The position numbers and the translations under genes are program-made. Of a stretch of 64,000 bases of DNA, positions 24,180-35,400 are shown one piece after another. The DNA comes from Cunninghamia lanceolata (lineage: Eukaryota; Streptophyta; Pinopsida; Cupressales; Cupressaceae): the NCBI GenBank assembly GCA_027924645.1, contig BSBN01000829.1, forward strand, positions 620,001 through 684,000, in the 5' to 3' direction. The notes beneath the pieces are model-generated. The model searched no databases. It saw only the letters and a list, made by a program, of their open reading frames with translations, and was not told where the DNA came from. The first letter of the stretch is position 1, and every line of letters begins with the position of its first letter.

Positions 24180-25262
24180 TTTACAAGTGCCAATTGCATT
24201 TGCTTGAAAGTTTATAAATTGTTTTCAAATAATCCATTTTGTGCATATCTTGCAATCATTGAATTCTGTGGGACCGTGCATTTCTTTGAGGCATCATTTC
24301 AAATAGTTCACGTGCCTTGTCTATGCTTCCATACTTTCCATACATGTATACAAGGGCAACTTTGCAAATACAATACATGTGACAAAATTCCTATATCATT
24401 TATGCTTTGATGGTTGTCCACACCATGTTCTCTAGATCCCATTATAGCAAAGGCAAGGAGGAAGTTGGTTAAGGTTGTGCAATTTGGTTTTAGATGTGCC
24501 AAAATTTGTGAAAATGGTTGAAATTTATTTTTGTGCATTTGCTTGAGAGTTTAAAGCCTTATGAAAAATTCATTTCGTGCATATCTTGCAATTTCATTCC
24601 ATGAGACAACATTTCTTTGAGGCATCGTGTCAAACAGTTCATGTTCGTTATATATGCTTCCACACAAGTTGCATACATGTCTTGCAAGGTACTTACAACT
24701 ACGACATTTGACAAAATTCCTATATCCTTTATGCTTTGATGGATGTCTATACCGTGCTCCAAACATGTCATTTCTAAGGTTTTGGAATTTGGCTTTACAC
24801 TTGCCAATTGCATTTTCTTGGAACTTTCTAAAGGCTTATCAGTAAATCCATTTTGTTCATATCTTGCAATCATTGTATTCCATGAGGTGACATTTCTTTG
24901 AGGCATCATGCCAAAAAACTCACGTGCCTTGTCTATGCTTCCACACTTTGCATACATGTCTCTGAGGGCAATTGCAACTACAACATCTAACAAAATTCCC
25001 ATATGTTTTATCATTTTGATGGATGTTCATTTTGGCATAGGCAAGGAGGATACTAGCTAAGGTTGTGGAATTTTTCTTTACACCCACCAATCGCATTTGC
25101 TTGAAAGTTTCTAATGCCTTATCAAAAAATCCATTTTGTTCATATCTTGCAACCATTGCATTCAATGAGGTGACATTTCTTTGGGGCATCATGCCAAATA
25201 GTTCACGTACCTTGTCTATGTTTCCACACTTTGCATACATGTCTACAAGAATGATGCAGTAG
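24180..25262 (-). pseudogene. PPR protein fragments in the large element
   Basis: The minus strand has at least three rounds of pentatricopeptide-like sequence: MYAKCGNIDKVRELFGMMPQ, RNVTSLNAMVARYEQNGFFD and KALETFKQMRLVGVKKNSTT, then ALRDMYAKCGSIDKAREFFG, NTMIARYEQNGFTDKPLES and later broken rounds down to 24200. The MYAKCG...A...F..M..RN..SWN.MI..Y..NG....AL..F..M pattern is that of plant PLS-class PPR proteins, which bind organelle RNA. Frames change repeatedly and there is no start or C-terminal domain. The rounds resemble one another more than is usual for a PPR gene, so part may be local duplication. Confidence 0.82.
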
Positions 25263-25300
25263 GTAAGGAGGATGACTCAACACTATGGAAACATATTTCA

Positions 25301-27859
25301 TGGTGCAGGAGCACCTTAGCCATAGCCAATCTTGGCTAGGAGCATGTCATAACAAGGTCCTAGGACATCATAGGACAAGTTGATGGTCTTGTGTCATCAT
25401 TTTGCATGTAATAAGGTCAAATGACCAATGTCATTTGTGTTTGGAGTCATATTTTATGTTGTTGTCAAACAAAAAGTCTAATAATGCAAGTAGTGGTAAG
25501 AAGTTGCTTTGTCAACTTAACAAATCATGTAATAAGTAGGTTACCCAATGATCAAACAAGTTGAAAGTTAGTTATGATCGATTGGAACTATTGTAAACAT
25601 GTATAAAAACCTTCACACACATCGATGAGGGGTTGGTGAAGAAGGTTTTGAAGTGCAAAGTTGAATAAAACTGAGTTTTCTACTACTTTTCCTAAAATTC
25701 AACTATTCCAGGATGTACTGCTCATCCGTATAGTACTGTCATGATCTAAAACCACTTGCATTGTGAAGGGGAGTGAATGACCTTTCATTTGCATCAATGT
25801 TTGAGGTATTTTCATTGAATTTGAAGGGAGAAAATCATGTTTTTTTCTAGAAACTGTCATAAAACCCTGAACTAGGGTTTTGAGGCTAAAAACTATGTAT
25901 TTCTTTGTCATTCCACCAAGTTAATCACTCTAGATTGGTGGAATGGGATGGAATAAGGTAGGATCATTGTTCCCAATAATCCCTAGGTAAGGAAACAAGA
26001 ATATAGTAGAGTATGAGGATGCAATGGCCTAATATGACCATGTATTAGGCAAAAAGAGGGTACAGTCCATACAATAGTTCCTTAACAAGTGTTTCAAATG
26101 CCAAAACTAGTGAAATTGGTTCCTTTTCCATGCATTCAAGGGTTCCCAAGTGGTTTGGTGTGGTGGGTTTGCATTGGCATAGTAGTTGCCTTGTAAAGGA
26201 GGCCTAATTAGGCTTAGTCTCAAACTGAACTGTCATGAATTTGGAGCCTCCTGTCCAAAACAACCCATGTCCCATTTTGATATGTTGACAAGGAGGATAA
26301 TTGGTACTCAAAACTACTCTTACCTTGCCAAGATTTTGTCCCATGTGAAAGAAAACCTCTTTCAAACCTAAAAATAGGGCTACAAGGCTTGAGGCCTATT
26401 TGTGAAGGAAGTCTCCATAATCCTTGTTTTTAGTGAAAGGTAGTGAATGGGGAAGGTTAGTAGGGTTGTTTAGGTACCCTAATTGCATCATTTCACAACA
26501 ATGGGCTAAGACCCCAAACCCTTTTTCAACTAGACATGAACTTAATCAAGACTACAAACCCAACACTTGGTTCAAAACCTCAATCTCTGCAAACCAACTC
26601 ATGAAACACCCTTGAAATTATGAATGTGACATAAAAAGACCATTCATGGTCACCAAGAACATAAACTTTGCATATAGGTTATTCTTCCTCATAAACTACC
26701 CTTACAAGCTAGTAGCCCTCCAAAAAACTAATTTTTGGAACATAACTTACTGATCCATGACCTCTAATACAAAGGAGGACAGATTAGGATACCTATTTGG
26801 ATGTTTTACAACATATCTCAAATGCACCATGTGTTGTAGATGAGTTTTGTATTACAAAATTTGAATAAAAATTTAGTTTTTTCTAGTTTTTTCTGCAAAA
26901 ACATTGTTCCAGGCTATACCATGACCCTGTACAACCCATCCATGTGCTAAAATCTATTAGAAGTGGTAGTGGTATGTCTTAAATTTCAAATTCACTTGGT
27001 TTGAGGAGAAACCATTGAGTTTTGAGTGAGATATCTTCATTTTTTTCTGAAACTACCTGTGTAACCCTCAAAACAAGCATTTGAGTGTGTAAAGGGATGT
27101 TTCAGACCATTCTACTTCTTGTATGACCCTATAACTTAGTGGAATGGTTTGGTTTGGATGTGTTTTAGATGCCCATGAAGTCAGGGAAGCAGAAGATGGA
27201 GTTTGACCAAACTATGGTGTTGTCCTAGGCAATTTTTGCCTTGTTTCCAAGCAAGAAAGGGTGGTTTTAGGCTAGGGTTTGTTAAAACAAGGTTGGAAAG
27301 TACTGGGAGATGCTTCCTAAAGCATATGTAGACCATTTTTTAAGTGTTCCAAGTTTTGGAAAGTCTGAGAGTGTGTGGAAGGTAGAGTTTCAGTAAACCC
27401 TCCTCAAATTGGCCTAGATTGAGGATTTTTGGGGTTTGGTATGTTAGTGAGGATTTCTCCTGAAACTAATTGTGGTTTTGAGAGTTTAGACACATGTTAG
27501 ATGCTTCCCCATCAAGTCTAGGGGGTTGTTGGATGTTTAGAGGTATGTTTCTTCACAAACTAGGCCTAATTAGCCTATTTTAGACAGCAAAAAATGTCAT
27601 TTTTGAGGTACATGATCCAAAGGAGTCACTATTAGTTTTGAGATATGTTATGTAACTTGGAAATGGGTATCTAAATCTATATTTATTTTGGGAGGTCTTT
27701 TGGAAAGTTTGAGATAAAAACCCCAAAAATAGGGTCTGTTGTCCTACTAGATTAGGCTTGATTGAAACATGAAAAGTATGAAGATTGAGCCTAAGCACTT
27801 TGAAGGTTGTTTGATTCACATGTAATTGAGTTTTTTGAATGGTCCAACAACCCCTCATG
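25301..27859 (+). mobile_element. Palindromic-head repeat family, copy B
   Basis: Starts TGGTGCAGGAGCACC (25301-25315), has TGTATAAAAACC (about 25600) as a promoter-like box, GAATAAA at about 25664, and the stem CATTCCACC/GGTGGAATG at 25909-25945. A second round of the inner module is seen at 26870-27150 (CCATTCTAC/GTGGAATGG, 27107-27147). The right part, about 27540-27700, matches 34920-35060 of copy C: TAGGCCTAATTA, GCAAAAAA.GTCATTTTTGAGG and GAGATATGT. It is a non-coding element, perhaps a large retrotransposon derivative. It abuts the PPR fragments on its left. Confidence 0.6.
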
Positions 27860-29908
27860 GTCTCATTTTGTGTGCCAAGTGTCATAGTCGTTCAGGGTAG
27901 CAGGCTACCGGCAAAGTCCCTTAAGATCCCTAAGACGAAAAACTGCCAAACTTTGATGGAGCAGTTCTTGGAATTCATGGCATTTGGAAACATTTCATTT
28001 GGATGTACAAGTCCACGTGGGGTCTGTCCACAACAATATATCTTAGTTTTGGTCAACTCTAGTCTGTTTGACCGTGTCAAAATCAAATGCATTCTTGCAA
28101 AATGCTTCAGTTTGATGGAGTGGAAAGGTGCTAGGAGTGACATTTTGCATTCCATAACTCATGGGGCTAAACAGACTTTGCCAATGTGTCAAGGTGGGTA
28201 GGTAAATGCTAGGGGAGGTCTCATTTTGTGTGCTAAGCATCGCAGTCATTCGGAGCAATAGGCTACTGGCAAAGTCCCTTAAGATCCCTAAGACGAAAAA
28301 TTGTCAAACTTTGATAGAGCAGTTCTTGGAATTCATGGCATTTGGGAATGTTACGTTTGGATGTACAGGTGCACGTGGGGTCCATCCACAATAACCTCTC
28401 TCAGTTTTGGTCAACTCTAGTCCGTTTGACCATGCCGAAATCAAATGCATTCTTGCAAAATGCTTCAGTTTCATGCAGTGGAAAGGTGCTAGGAGTGACA
28501 TTTTGCATTCCATATCTCATGGGATCAAACAGACTTCACCAACCCATCGAAGTGGGTGGGTAAATGCCAAGGGAGGTCTCATTTTGTGTGCCAAGCGTCG
28601 CAGTCATTCAAGGCAGGCTACTGGCAAAGTCCCTTAAGCTCCCTAAGACGAAAAAACTACCAAACTTTGACGGGGTAGTTCTTAGAATTCGTGGTAGCTA
28701 GGAACATTATGTTTATACCTACAGGTGCATGTGGAGTCTATCTACAATAACCTCTCTCAGTTTCGTTCAACTCTTGTCTATTTGATCGTGCCAGAATCAA
28801 ACGCATTCTTGCAAAATGCTTCAGTTTCATGTAATGAAAAGGTTGCTAGGTGCCATATTTTTTGTTCTACTCATCGTGGGGCCAAATGGACTGTGCCAAC
28901 ACATTGGAGTGGGCTGGTAGATGCTAGTGGAGGTCTCGTTTTGTGCGCCAAGTGTCTCAGTCGTTTTAGGCTACAAGCTATCGGCAAACTTGAAAAGTGC
29001 TAGGTCTCGGTAGCTTGTAGGCCAAAATAATTGGGACGCTTGGCACATGAAATGAGACCTTCCCTACCATTTACCCACCCACCCCAACATGTTGGCATAG
29101 TCCCTTCAGCCTCATGATGAGTAGAAAAAAAAATATGGCACCTGGCAACCTTTCCATTGCATGAAACTGAAGCATTTTCCAAGAATGTGTTTGATTCTGG
29201 CATGGTCAAACGAACAGGAGTTAAACAAAACCAAAAGAATTTATTATAGACAGACTCCACATGCACTTGTAGGTCCAAACAAAACATTCCCAACTGCCAC
29301 AAATTCTGAGAAATACCCGTCAAAGTTTGGCAGTTTTTCATCTTAGGGAGCTTAAGGGACTTTGCCAGTATCCTGCTACCCCGAACAATTGCGACGCTTG
29401 GCACACAAAATGAGACCTCCCCTAGCATTTACCCGCCCACCCTGATGCATTGGCAGAGTCCGTTCAGCCCCATGAGATATGGAATGCAAAATGTCACTCC
29501 TAGCACCTTTCCACTACATCAAACTAAAGCATTTTGCAAGAATACATTTGATTTTGGCATGGTCAAATAGACTGGAGTTGACCAAAACCAATAAAATTTA
29601 TTATGGATAGACCCCACATGCACCTAAACATCCAAATGAAACATTCCCAAATGCCACAAATTCCAAGAACTGCTCCGTCAAAGTTTGGTAGTTTTTTCGT
29701 CTTAGGGATCTTAAGGGACTTTGTCGGTAGCCTGCTGCCCTGAATGACTGCGATGCTTGGCACATGAAATGAGACCTCCCTTGGCATTTACCCGCCCACC
29801 TTGATGTGTTGGTGAAGTTCATTCGGCCCCATGAGCTATGAAATGCAAAATGTCACTCCTAGCACCTTTCCACTGCATCAAACTAAAGCATTTTGCAAGA
29901 ATGCGTTT
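27860..29908. repeat. Inverted array of 358-bp satellite units
   Basis: Each unit starts at GTCTCATTTTGTGTGCCAAG. Plus-oriented starts are at 27860, 28218, 28576 and 28933, so the period is 357-358 bases. At about 28990 the array turns round: minus-oriented units end at 29058, 29416 and 29775, again 358-359 apart, and the last is cut at 29908. Conserved inner strings are CCCTTAAGATCCCTAAGACG, CAAACTTTGA and ATTCTTGCAAAATGCTTCAG. Short frames inside are by-products of the repeat. The turning point is GGCTACAAGCTATCGG / GTAGCTTGTAGGCC. Confidence 0.9.
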
Positions 29909-30144
29909 GAAGAAATCCTTGACACATGAAAACACTGAGAACACTGAAGACATGGAGGACAAAGAAGCATGAAGACATGAACAAACTCCTATCATGAGGA
30001 AGAACTACAACCCAATCCAACTCCTGAAAGCGTGACATGTTATGATGAAGAACCACAACCAAATCCAATGATCCAATGGCATGAACCAATGATATAAGCA
30101 ACTATGTCCTATTATTGTAACATGATAAACATGAATGTTATGAA
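29909..30144. other. Spacer with a short coding-like stretch
   Basis: One plus-strand frame reads SYHEEELQPNPTPES, then CYDEEPQPNPMIQWHEPMI, two similar acidic/Pro units (about 29985-30090). This may be the tail of a captured exon or chance. No start or splice site supports it. Confidence 0.3.
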
Positions 30145-33100
30145 CTAACATCCAAACCCTGTGATGTAAATCTTGATATGACATGAGTGAAACACGAGTG
30201 AATAAGATATCCATGACTCATCCTCTCTCTGTTGTCGAGTAGACCTCTTTGATAGTTCAAGCTCATGCAGCTCCACCTATTAATACAATCAAACAATATG
30301 CACATTACTATAACAAAATGTACATGAAATATATAACATCACATATGTAATCAATCAATTACTGTCATCTGATGATCACTCTCCATCATCTTTTCTGGAG
30401 CTTCTTTTTCCGTAGTTGGATGGACTGGAGTTGTGACCTCCTGTGAGAAGCATCAAAAAGCAAAATTGACTAAACATAAATATACTGGAGGGAAGTAATT
30501 CATACTACTATTTATATACAAAATAAAGTACAAGTAAGCATCTAGGAAATTTTTATGCATACTTACAAATTAATCCAACAAACCATCTGAGTCTTCTCTA
30601 CTCTTTATTGTGTCAAGTATTGCCTCATGGTTAGAGTCACGCACCTTCCACAAGGTCTTGTTCAAAGGTCTACCTCAATATTGTATCAAATGAACATTGG
30701 TTGCCATGACAAGGTTGGAGTAATGAAGAATCTTCTGATGCGTGTCAAAGTCCTCAAATAGCCAAATATTAACACTCTTATGTGGGTACCTTCTAAACTA
30801 TGTTCCAGTAACAACCACTGAGCCTGTAGGGTATTCAATATTTTCTCCATCTGTAACTAGGGCCTCCAATTTCTTTTTGGCCTCAACACAATGACACGAG
30901 TAATAATTTGTTCCCTCTTTGTTATCTTTATTTGCAATAATTACATAAACATGCCCTACAATGATATGTGCAGCAAATTAGATGAAATTAGTCAACATTA
31001 CAAAAATACTACAAAGTTTAAGATAACATTAGGAATTTCAAAATTAACTATGCAAGTAGATATATTACCTAGTTGAACTAGATTTGATATGTGGTCAAAG
31101 TCAACTGACGATTCCATCTCTGTCAATTATAGTGCCATCGGGGGTCGATACGTGTCAAGTGGGCTAAGATAACAGAACTGCCATTCGTCAACCCACTCAT
31201 GTGACTCGCACTCATTCTAGGCTTGAATTATACATGGAAAACAAAAGCACTCCATCTTCCATGTATGTATATTCCATGAACCTGCAATTGAGCTTTTGAT
31301 AGAGTGTAGCTCACTTGATCCTATCAGTGTACAATAGTCTTCATATGGTGCAATGTTATTATCATCTATCAACCAAAAAAAATATGAACTAAAGACTTAC
31401 CTTCATTACTTAGACCCATCGAATCATTACACCACTCGATGATTGATTTTGCATCTGTCTTTATACTTTAATTGTTCTTGTTCTATGGCTCTTTTGATAC
31501 ACACTCCTACACCATCATGCTCCCCCTTTCCATCCCCAGCCTCACAAAAGTTCAACATATGTTGAACACCTGTAATATTATGCCTCCTGCTCATCCAATA
31601 GAAATTTCACGAGTTCTTGAATTGTGATGCACAATTATCTGACCATATGATATGCTGACTGAATGATATGCCCCTTCTAGCCAGATCATTGTAGAACACC
31701 TGAAAACAACCTTACACGAACTCTATGGAATGCATGTGATCATTGCTTATATAAAAATGATACTCCCTTATGATCTTTCTGTCATCCTCTATACTATCAT
31801 TTGCATGAATGAATGTGATGTGCACAAATATAGAAACCTGTGTTGAGTTATAATATTGGGATTACACCTCACACTGTGGTTGTAGACTGTAGTTCTCTGC
31901 AAAGTCGATGATTGAAATAATGCTACCAATTGGAATTGTGTTCTTACATAACTTGAATTGCAAGTCCAACCATCGAGCTATGTGGGCATGTCTTACATAC
32001 TCATACACTATGTTGTCACAAAATATAGGCATAAACTGATACGCTGGAATCTTCTGAATAACATATTCACACCTCTTTGCTTCTTTTTCCATCTCTTGTA
32101 TTGCATGCAACTATTTTATACTTGCTGAACTCTACTAGTTCATTTCCAACTGCATGTGTTCTTTCCATATGTTCACATATTGGCATATGTTGCAAGCCAC
32201 CGCAATGCTGACATGTGCCATCCAAGCATAATTTCCTGTAGAATATTTGACCTTCCTCTCTATCACATAAAATCATTAATATGAAGTCTCTTGAGGTAGT
32301 TGGTGGGGCACATATGCCACAATCCTGCAAAACATTTTTAGTATGCAAATCTAAACATATAGACCGATAAACATCAAAATGGTTAGAAAATTTAATATGT
32401 AATCTATAACAACAAGTAATGGGTGTGTGATTTATTTTGACAAAGAAAGGTTTTATCATTTCAAAATATCTTTGAGAAATTTTAATTTGAGGATACTTTT
32501 TTAGAAATTTACCAAAAAAACTGTGTTTGAGTCATATCCAAAAAATGCTTTGGATGTGGCTCACGATTTCAACTACTAATTCTCCTTCTTACCACATCCC
32601 TTTGATTTGGAGATACCCTTGTGTAATTCTTCCAAAAGTCTTCAATTAGTGATCTCAAACCTTCAACAACAACTTTGTCTTTCCATGGGAGTCTCCCAGA
32701 GAATGCCCACAATTCATTAGTGTTTGGATCCTCAACTCTTTGACGTCTTCCAATGGCTCTCATTAGAGTTTTTCTATTTATTTTCAATGCTTGACTTGTC
32801 TTTCTAATGAGGCGAGTTTTTTTCTTTGTTGGCTTACAATTGTCGATGTAATGACACGTCATGTGACATTACTATCCTTGGTGTGTGAGGTGGAACCCAC
32901 ACTCTTATATGCACTCATTAGATTCCTAACAATTGATTTTTCACTTGACACATTCGATGTTCTTAGGCCAAGAATCTTCATAGTGGGCCTAAATTTTAGA
33001 TTTCTCATCAGTTCAACAAAGAGTTGACATTTTCCAGTTTCATTTAAATTCTCAAAGAATAATTTCCATATCTTATTTGCATATCTTTGGCAAGTGCACA

Positions 33101-33720
33101 TGGGAATCTTATCCTACATGGGCTCCAATACATTCTCATCAATATCAATTAGAAACTTAGGCCTCCTATGCAAAATTCTAGGAGGCGTTTTATTTGGTAA
33201 AGTAGACTGAACATTAGGAATTTCTTCAATATTTACTTGAGATGGGATAGATGATGTACCTTTGATTGGAGGTGAAAAGGTTGAAAATAGCGTACCTTCA
33301 ACTTGAGGTGTGAATGATGGTGTGTCACCAACTTGAGAAGAGAATGCAAATGTGCCTTCTGCTTCACTTGTGAAAGATGGAGTGTCTCCAATTCGAGAAG
33401 CTAATGATGGTGTTCCTTCAACTTGACATGTGGACAATGGAGTGGCTCCAACTTGGAGATTAACTTTCCTCATTGCACGAAGGTTTTGCATTCATTCCCT
33501 TTTCACTGCCAATTCCATCTCTCTCTTAGCTTCGTTAGACATGTCACATTCCTCTTCAATTGGCAATGGTGGAATGTCTTCTTGTATGGTTGACAATTTC
33601 CTACTTTCTTGAATTCACCTCATTCTTTCTCTTTTACTCTCATTCTTAACTTCACGCTCTTTTGGTGTTAGTCTTTGCTTGTTTCCTTGGCATGATGATG
33701 ATTTCTACAAGCATGAAGAA
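30145..33720 (-). pseudogene. DDE transposase gene of the large element, multi-exon
   Basis: On the minus strand the N-terminal part reads RLTPKEREVKNESKRERM, then a Ser/Thr/Pro repeat region (33491-33114). Next come KINRKTLMRAI and NELWAFSGRLPWKDKVVVEG (32862-32569), PFFVKINHTPITCCYRLHIK (32459 on), and CGGLQHMPICEHMERTHAVG. The core has IIDFAENYSLQPQCEV (31886-31912), IIWSDNCASQFKN (about 31612-31651) and CEAGDGKGEHDGVGVCIKRA (about 31492-31545). Counting DFAENY-Asp, SDN-Asp and GKGE-Glu, spacing is 88 and 38 residues, a DDE-like arrangement. A donor GTAAGT follows LSNE near 31400. Further exons carry TNYYSCHC and the 3' exons 30363-30440 and 30276 to 30145. The motifs recall a transposase family common in invertebrates. 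The superfamily name is uncertain. Several stops show it is dead. Confidence 0.72.
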
Positions 33721-33909
33721 TAAGACAATGATAATTAGAAATTTTATAATGACAATGAATAGCACAGTTAGAATGAATAACAAGGTTTTACAAACTTCTG
33801 AATAAGATACCTCATATCAAGATAAGTTGAACATACATAAGTCATGGAGTATGCATTTGAACACACATATAAGTCATGTAGTATACACTTGAACATACAA
33901 AGTCATAAA
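33721..33909. other. AT-rich sequence upstream of the transposase frame
   Basis: Contains three spaced copies of a short repeat (TGAACATACATAAGTCATGG, TGAACACACATATAAGTCATG and TGAACATACAAAGTCATAAA, about 33828-33908). It probably belongs to the first intron or upstream region of the transposase gene, before copy C was inserted. Confidence 0.4.
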
Positions 33910-35400
33910 TGGTGCAGGAGCACTTAGGAAAATGCAATGTAATTGAGTTCAAATGTTTCTTTCAATGTGTGGAATCCTATTTTAATGTAATAATGTCTAT
34001 AAAAGACCATTTGTATGTCTTAGAGTCCTTTAGGGGGGTCAAGTAGTTAAGTTTTGTCAAGTGTCATAATATTGCTTATGCAAATTACATGTTTTGTTCG
34101 TTTAAAAAAAAATCCAACGGTCATATCCTCCAAAAATGTGGTTGGATCAATTGGAAAATGGTTGACAAATGATGTAATAAGTCTCCAAATGAATACACAA
34201 GGAAGAAGACATGAATTTTGATGAAGAAAGAACAACATTTACTCTATTTTTTTGTTGCAACCACGTTTTTCTCTACATTTTCTCTGTTTCAGACCGTGCT
34301 ATGGCCCTGTACAGTATTGTCTAGACTTAAAATTCATTTTATGTGTTAGGGGTTTGTGTTAACTTTCTTTTGAATCAAGTTTGAGAGGTTTTCATTAGGT
34401 TTAGAGGGAGATTTAACCAAATTTCTCAAATTCCCTGTATAAGGTTAGTGAGGGCTCTAGTTGGGGTTTAAACAATGTTTTAGTGATTCCACCTACTGTC
34501 ATGACTTGTATCTTAGTGGAATGACTCTTCAAAGAGTAATCTAAGTGTTCTCATGATTTGGTAGATAGAGAAGATCATTTGGTGTGGTTTTAGTGTGATG
34601 CCCTAGGGTTTTAAGGAGTGTTTTCATGTGGGAAAGAGGAACCAAAGAGGGTATTTGACAAAATATCAAAAGAAAATGTTTGTCTGATGGTTTTGTGAGC
34701 ATGTGCAGATGTATTCTAAGGTGTCTAAAGTAGTGGTATGAGGAGAAAGTGTCAGGAACCATTATTTTCAATAAACCCTCCTCAATTTTGCCCAAACTAA
34801 GGGTTTTGTGGTTTGGTATGTAGGTGAATGTTTCTCCTAAAAAAAATTAGGTTTTTGAGGGTTTGGACACATGAAGAATGCTGCCCCAACAAGTTTAGGT
34901 GTATGTGTAAAGTTTAAAGGTTAGTTCCTTTATAATATAGGCCTAATTAACCCTTTTAGGATAGCAAAAAAAGGTCATTTTTGAGGCACACAGTCCAAAG
35001 AAGTCAAGGTTGAGTTTGAGATATGTGATGTAACTTAATAATGGGTGCTCAAAACATTAATTGAGTTTTGGGTTTGAAACCATATAAGGAAATTAGGTTT
35101 GGTTGTGTTTGGTTGATGAACTTAATCTTTTTAGATGCCTCATCAAGCCCATGTGAAGGTCTGAATCCTTGAGTGCAAGTTGTAGACCTTGGAGACCTAA
35201 TTCATTGAAGGGTCATTGTGAGAGTTTTTGAAGCCAATCTAGAACACAAGTTTGTGAAACTTTGTACAAATCAAGTTGTTTGTGAAACTTTTTTTTTGCG
35301 AGAGTTTGTGGAGACCATAAGGTGTTGAGAGATCGTGCTATGTAAAGGTATATCTCTAATACTAAGCCTCCCTTTGACCCTATCAACTCTTAAGAACATC
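33910..35400 (+). mobile_element. Palindromic-head repeat family, copy C
   Basis: Head TGGTGCAGGAGCACT (33910-33924), TCTATAAAAG promoter-like box near 33990, GACCGTGCTATGGCCCTGTACAG-like block near 34292 (compare 26924 and 25713 in copy B), and the stem GATTCCAC/GTGGAATG at 34485-34523. The right part matches copy B around TAGGCCTAATTA. It is shorter than B (about 1.5 against 2.5 kb), because B has an extra inner round. The right end is approximate. No coding capacity is seen. Confidence 0.58.

Noticed and set aside
27580..29822. Many overlapping frames of 60-142 codons on both strands
   Set aside because: They are translations of the 358-bp satellite units. Similar peptides recur because the DNA repeats; no codon-level conservation is evident.
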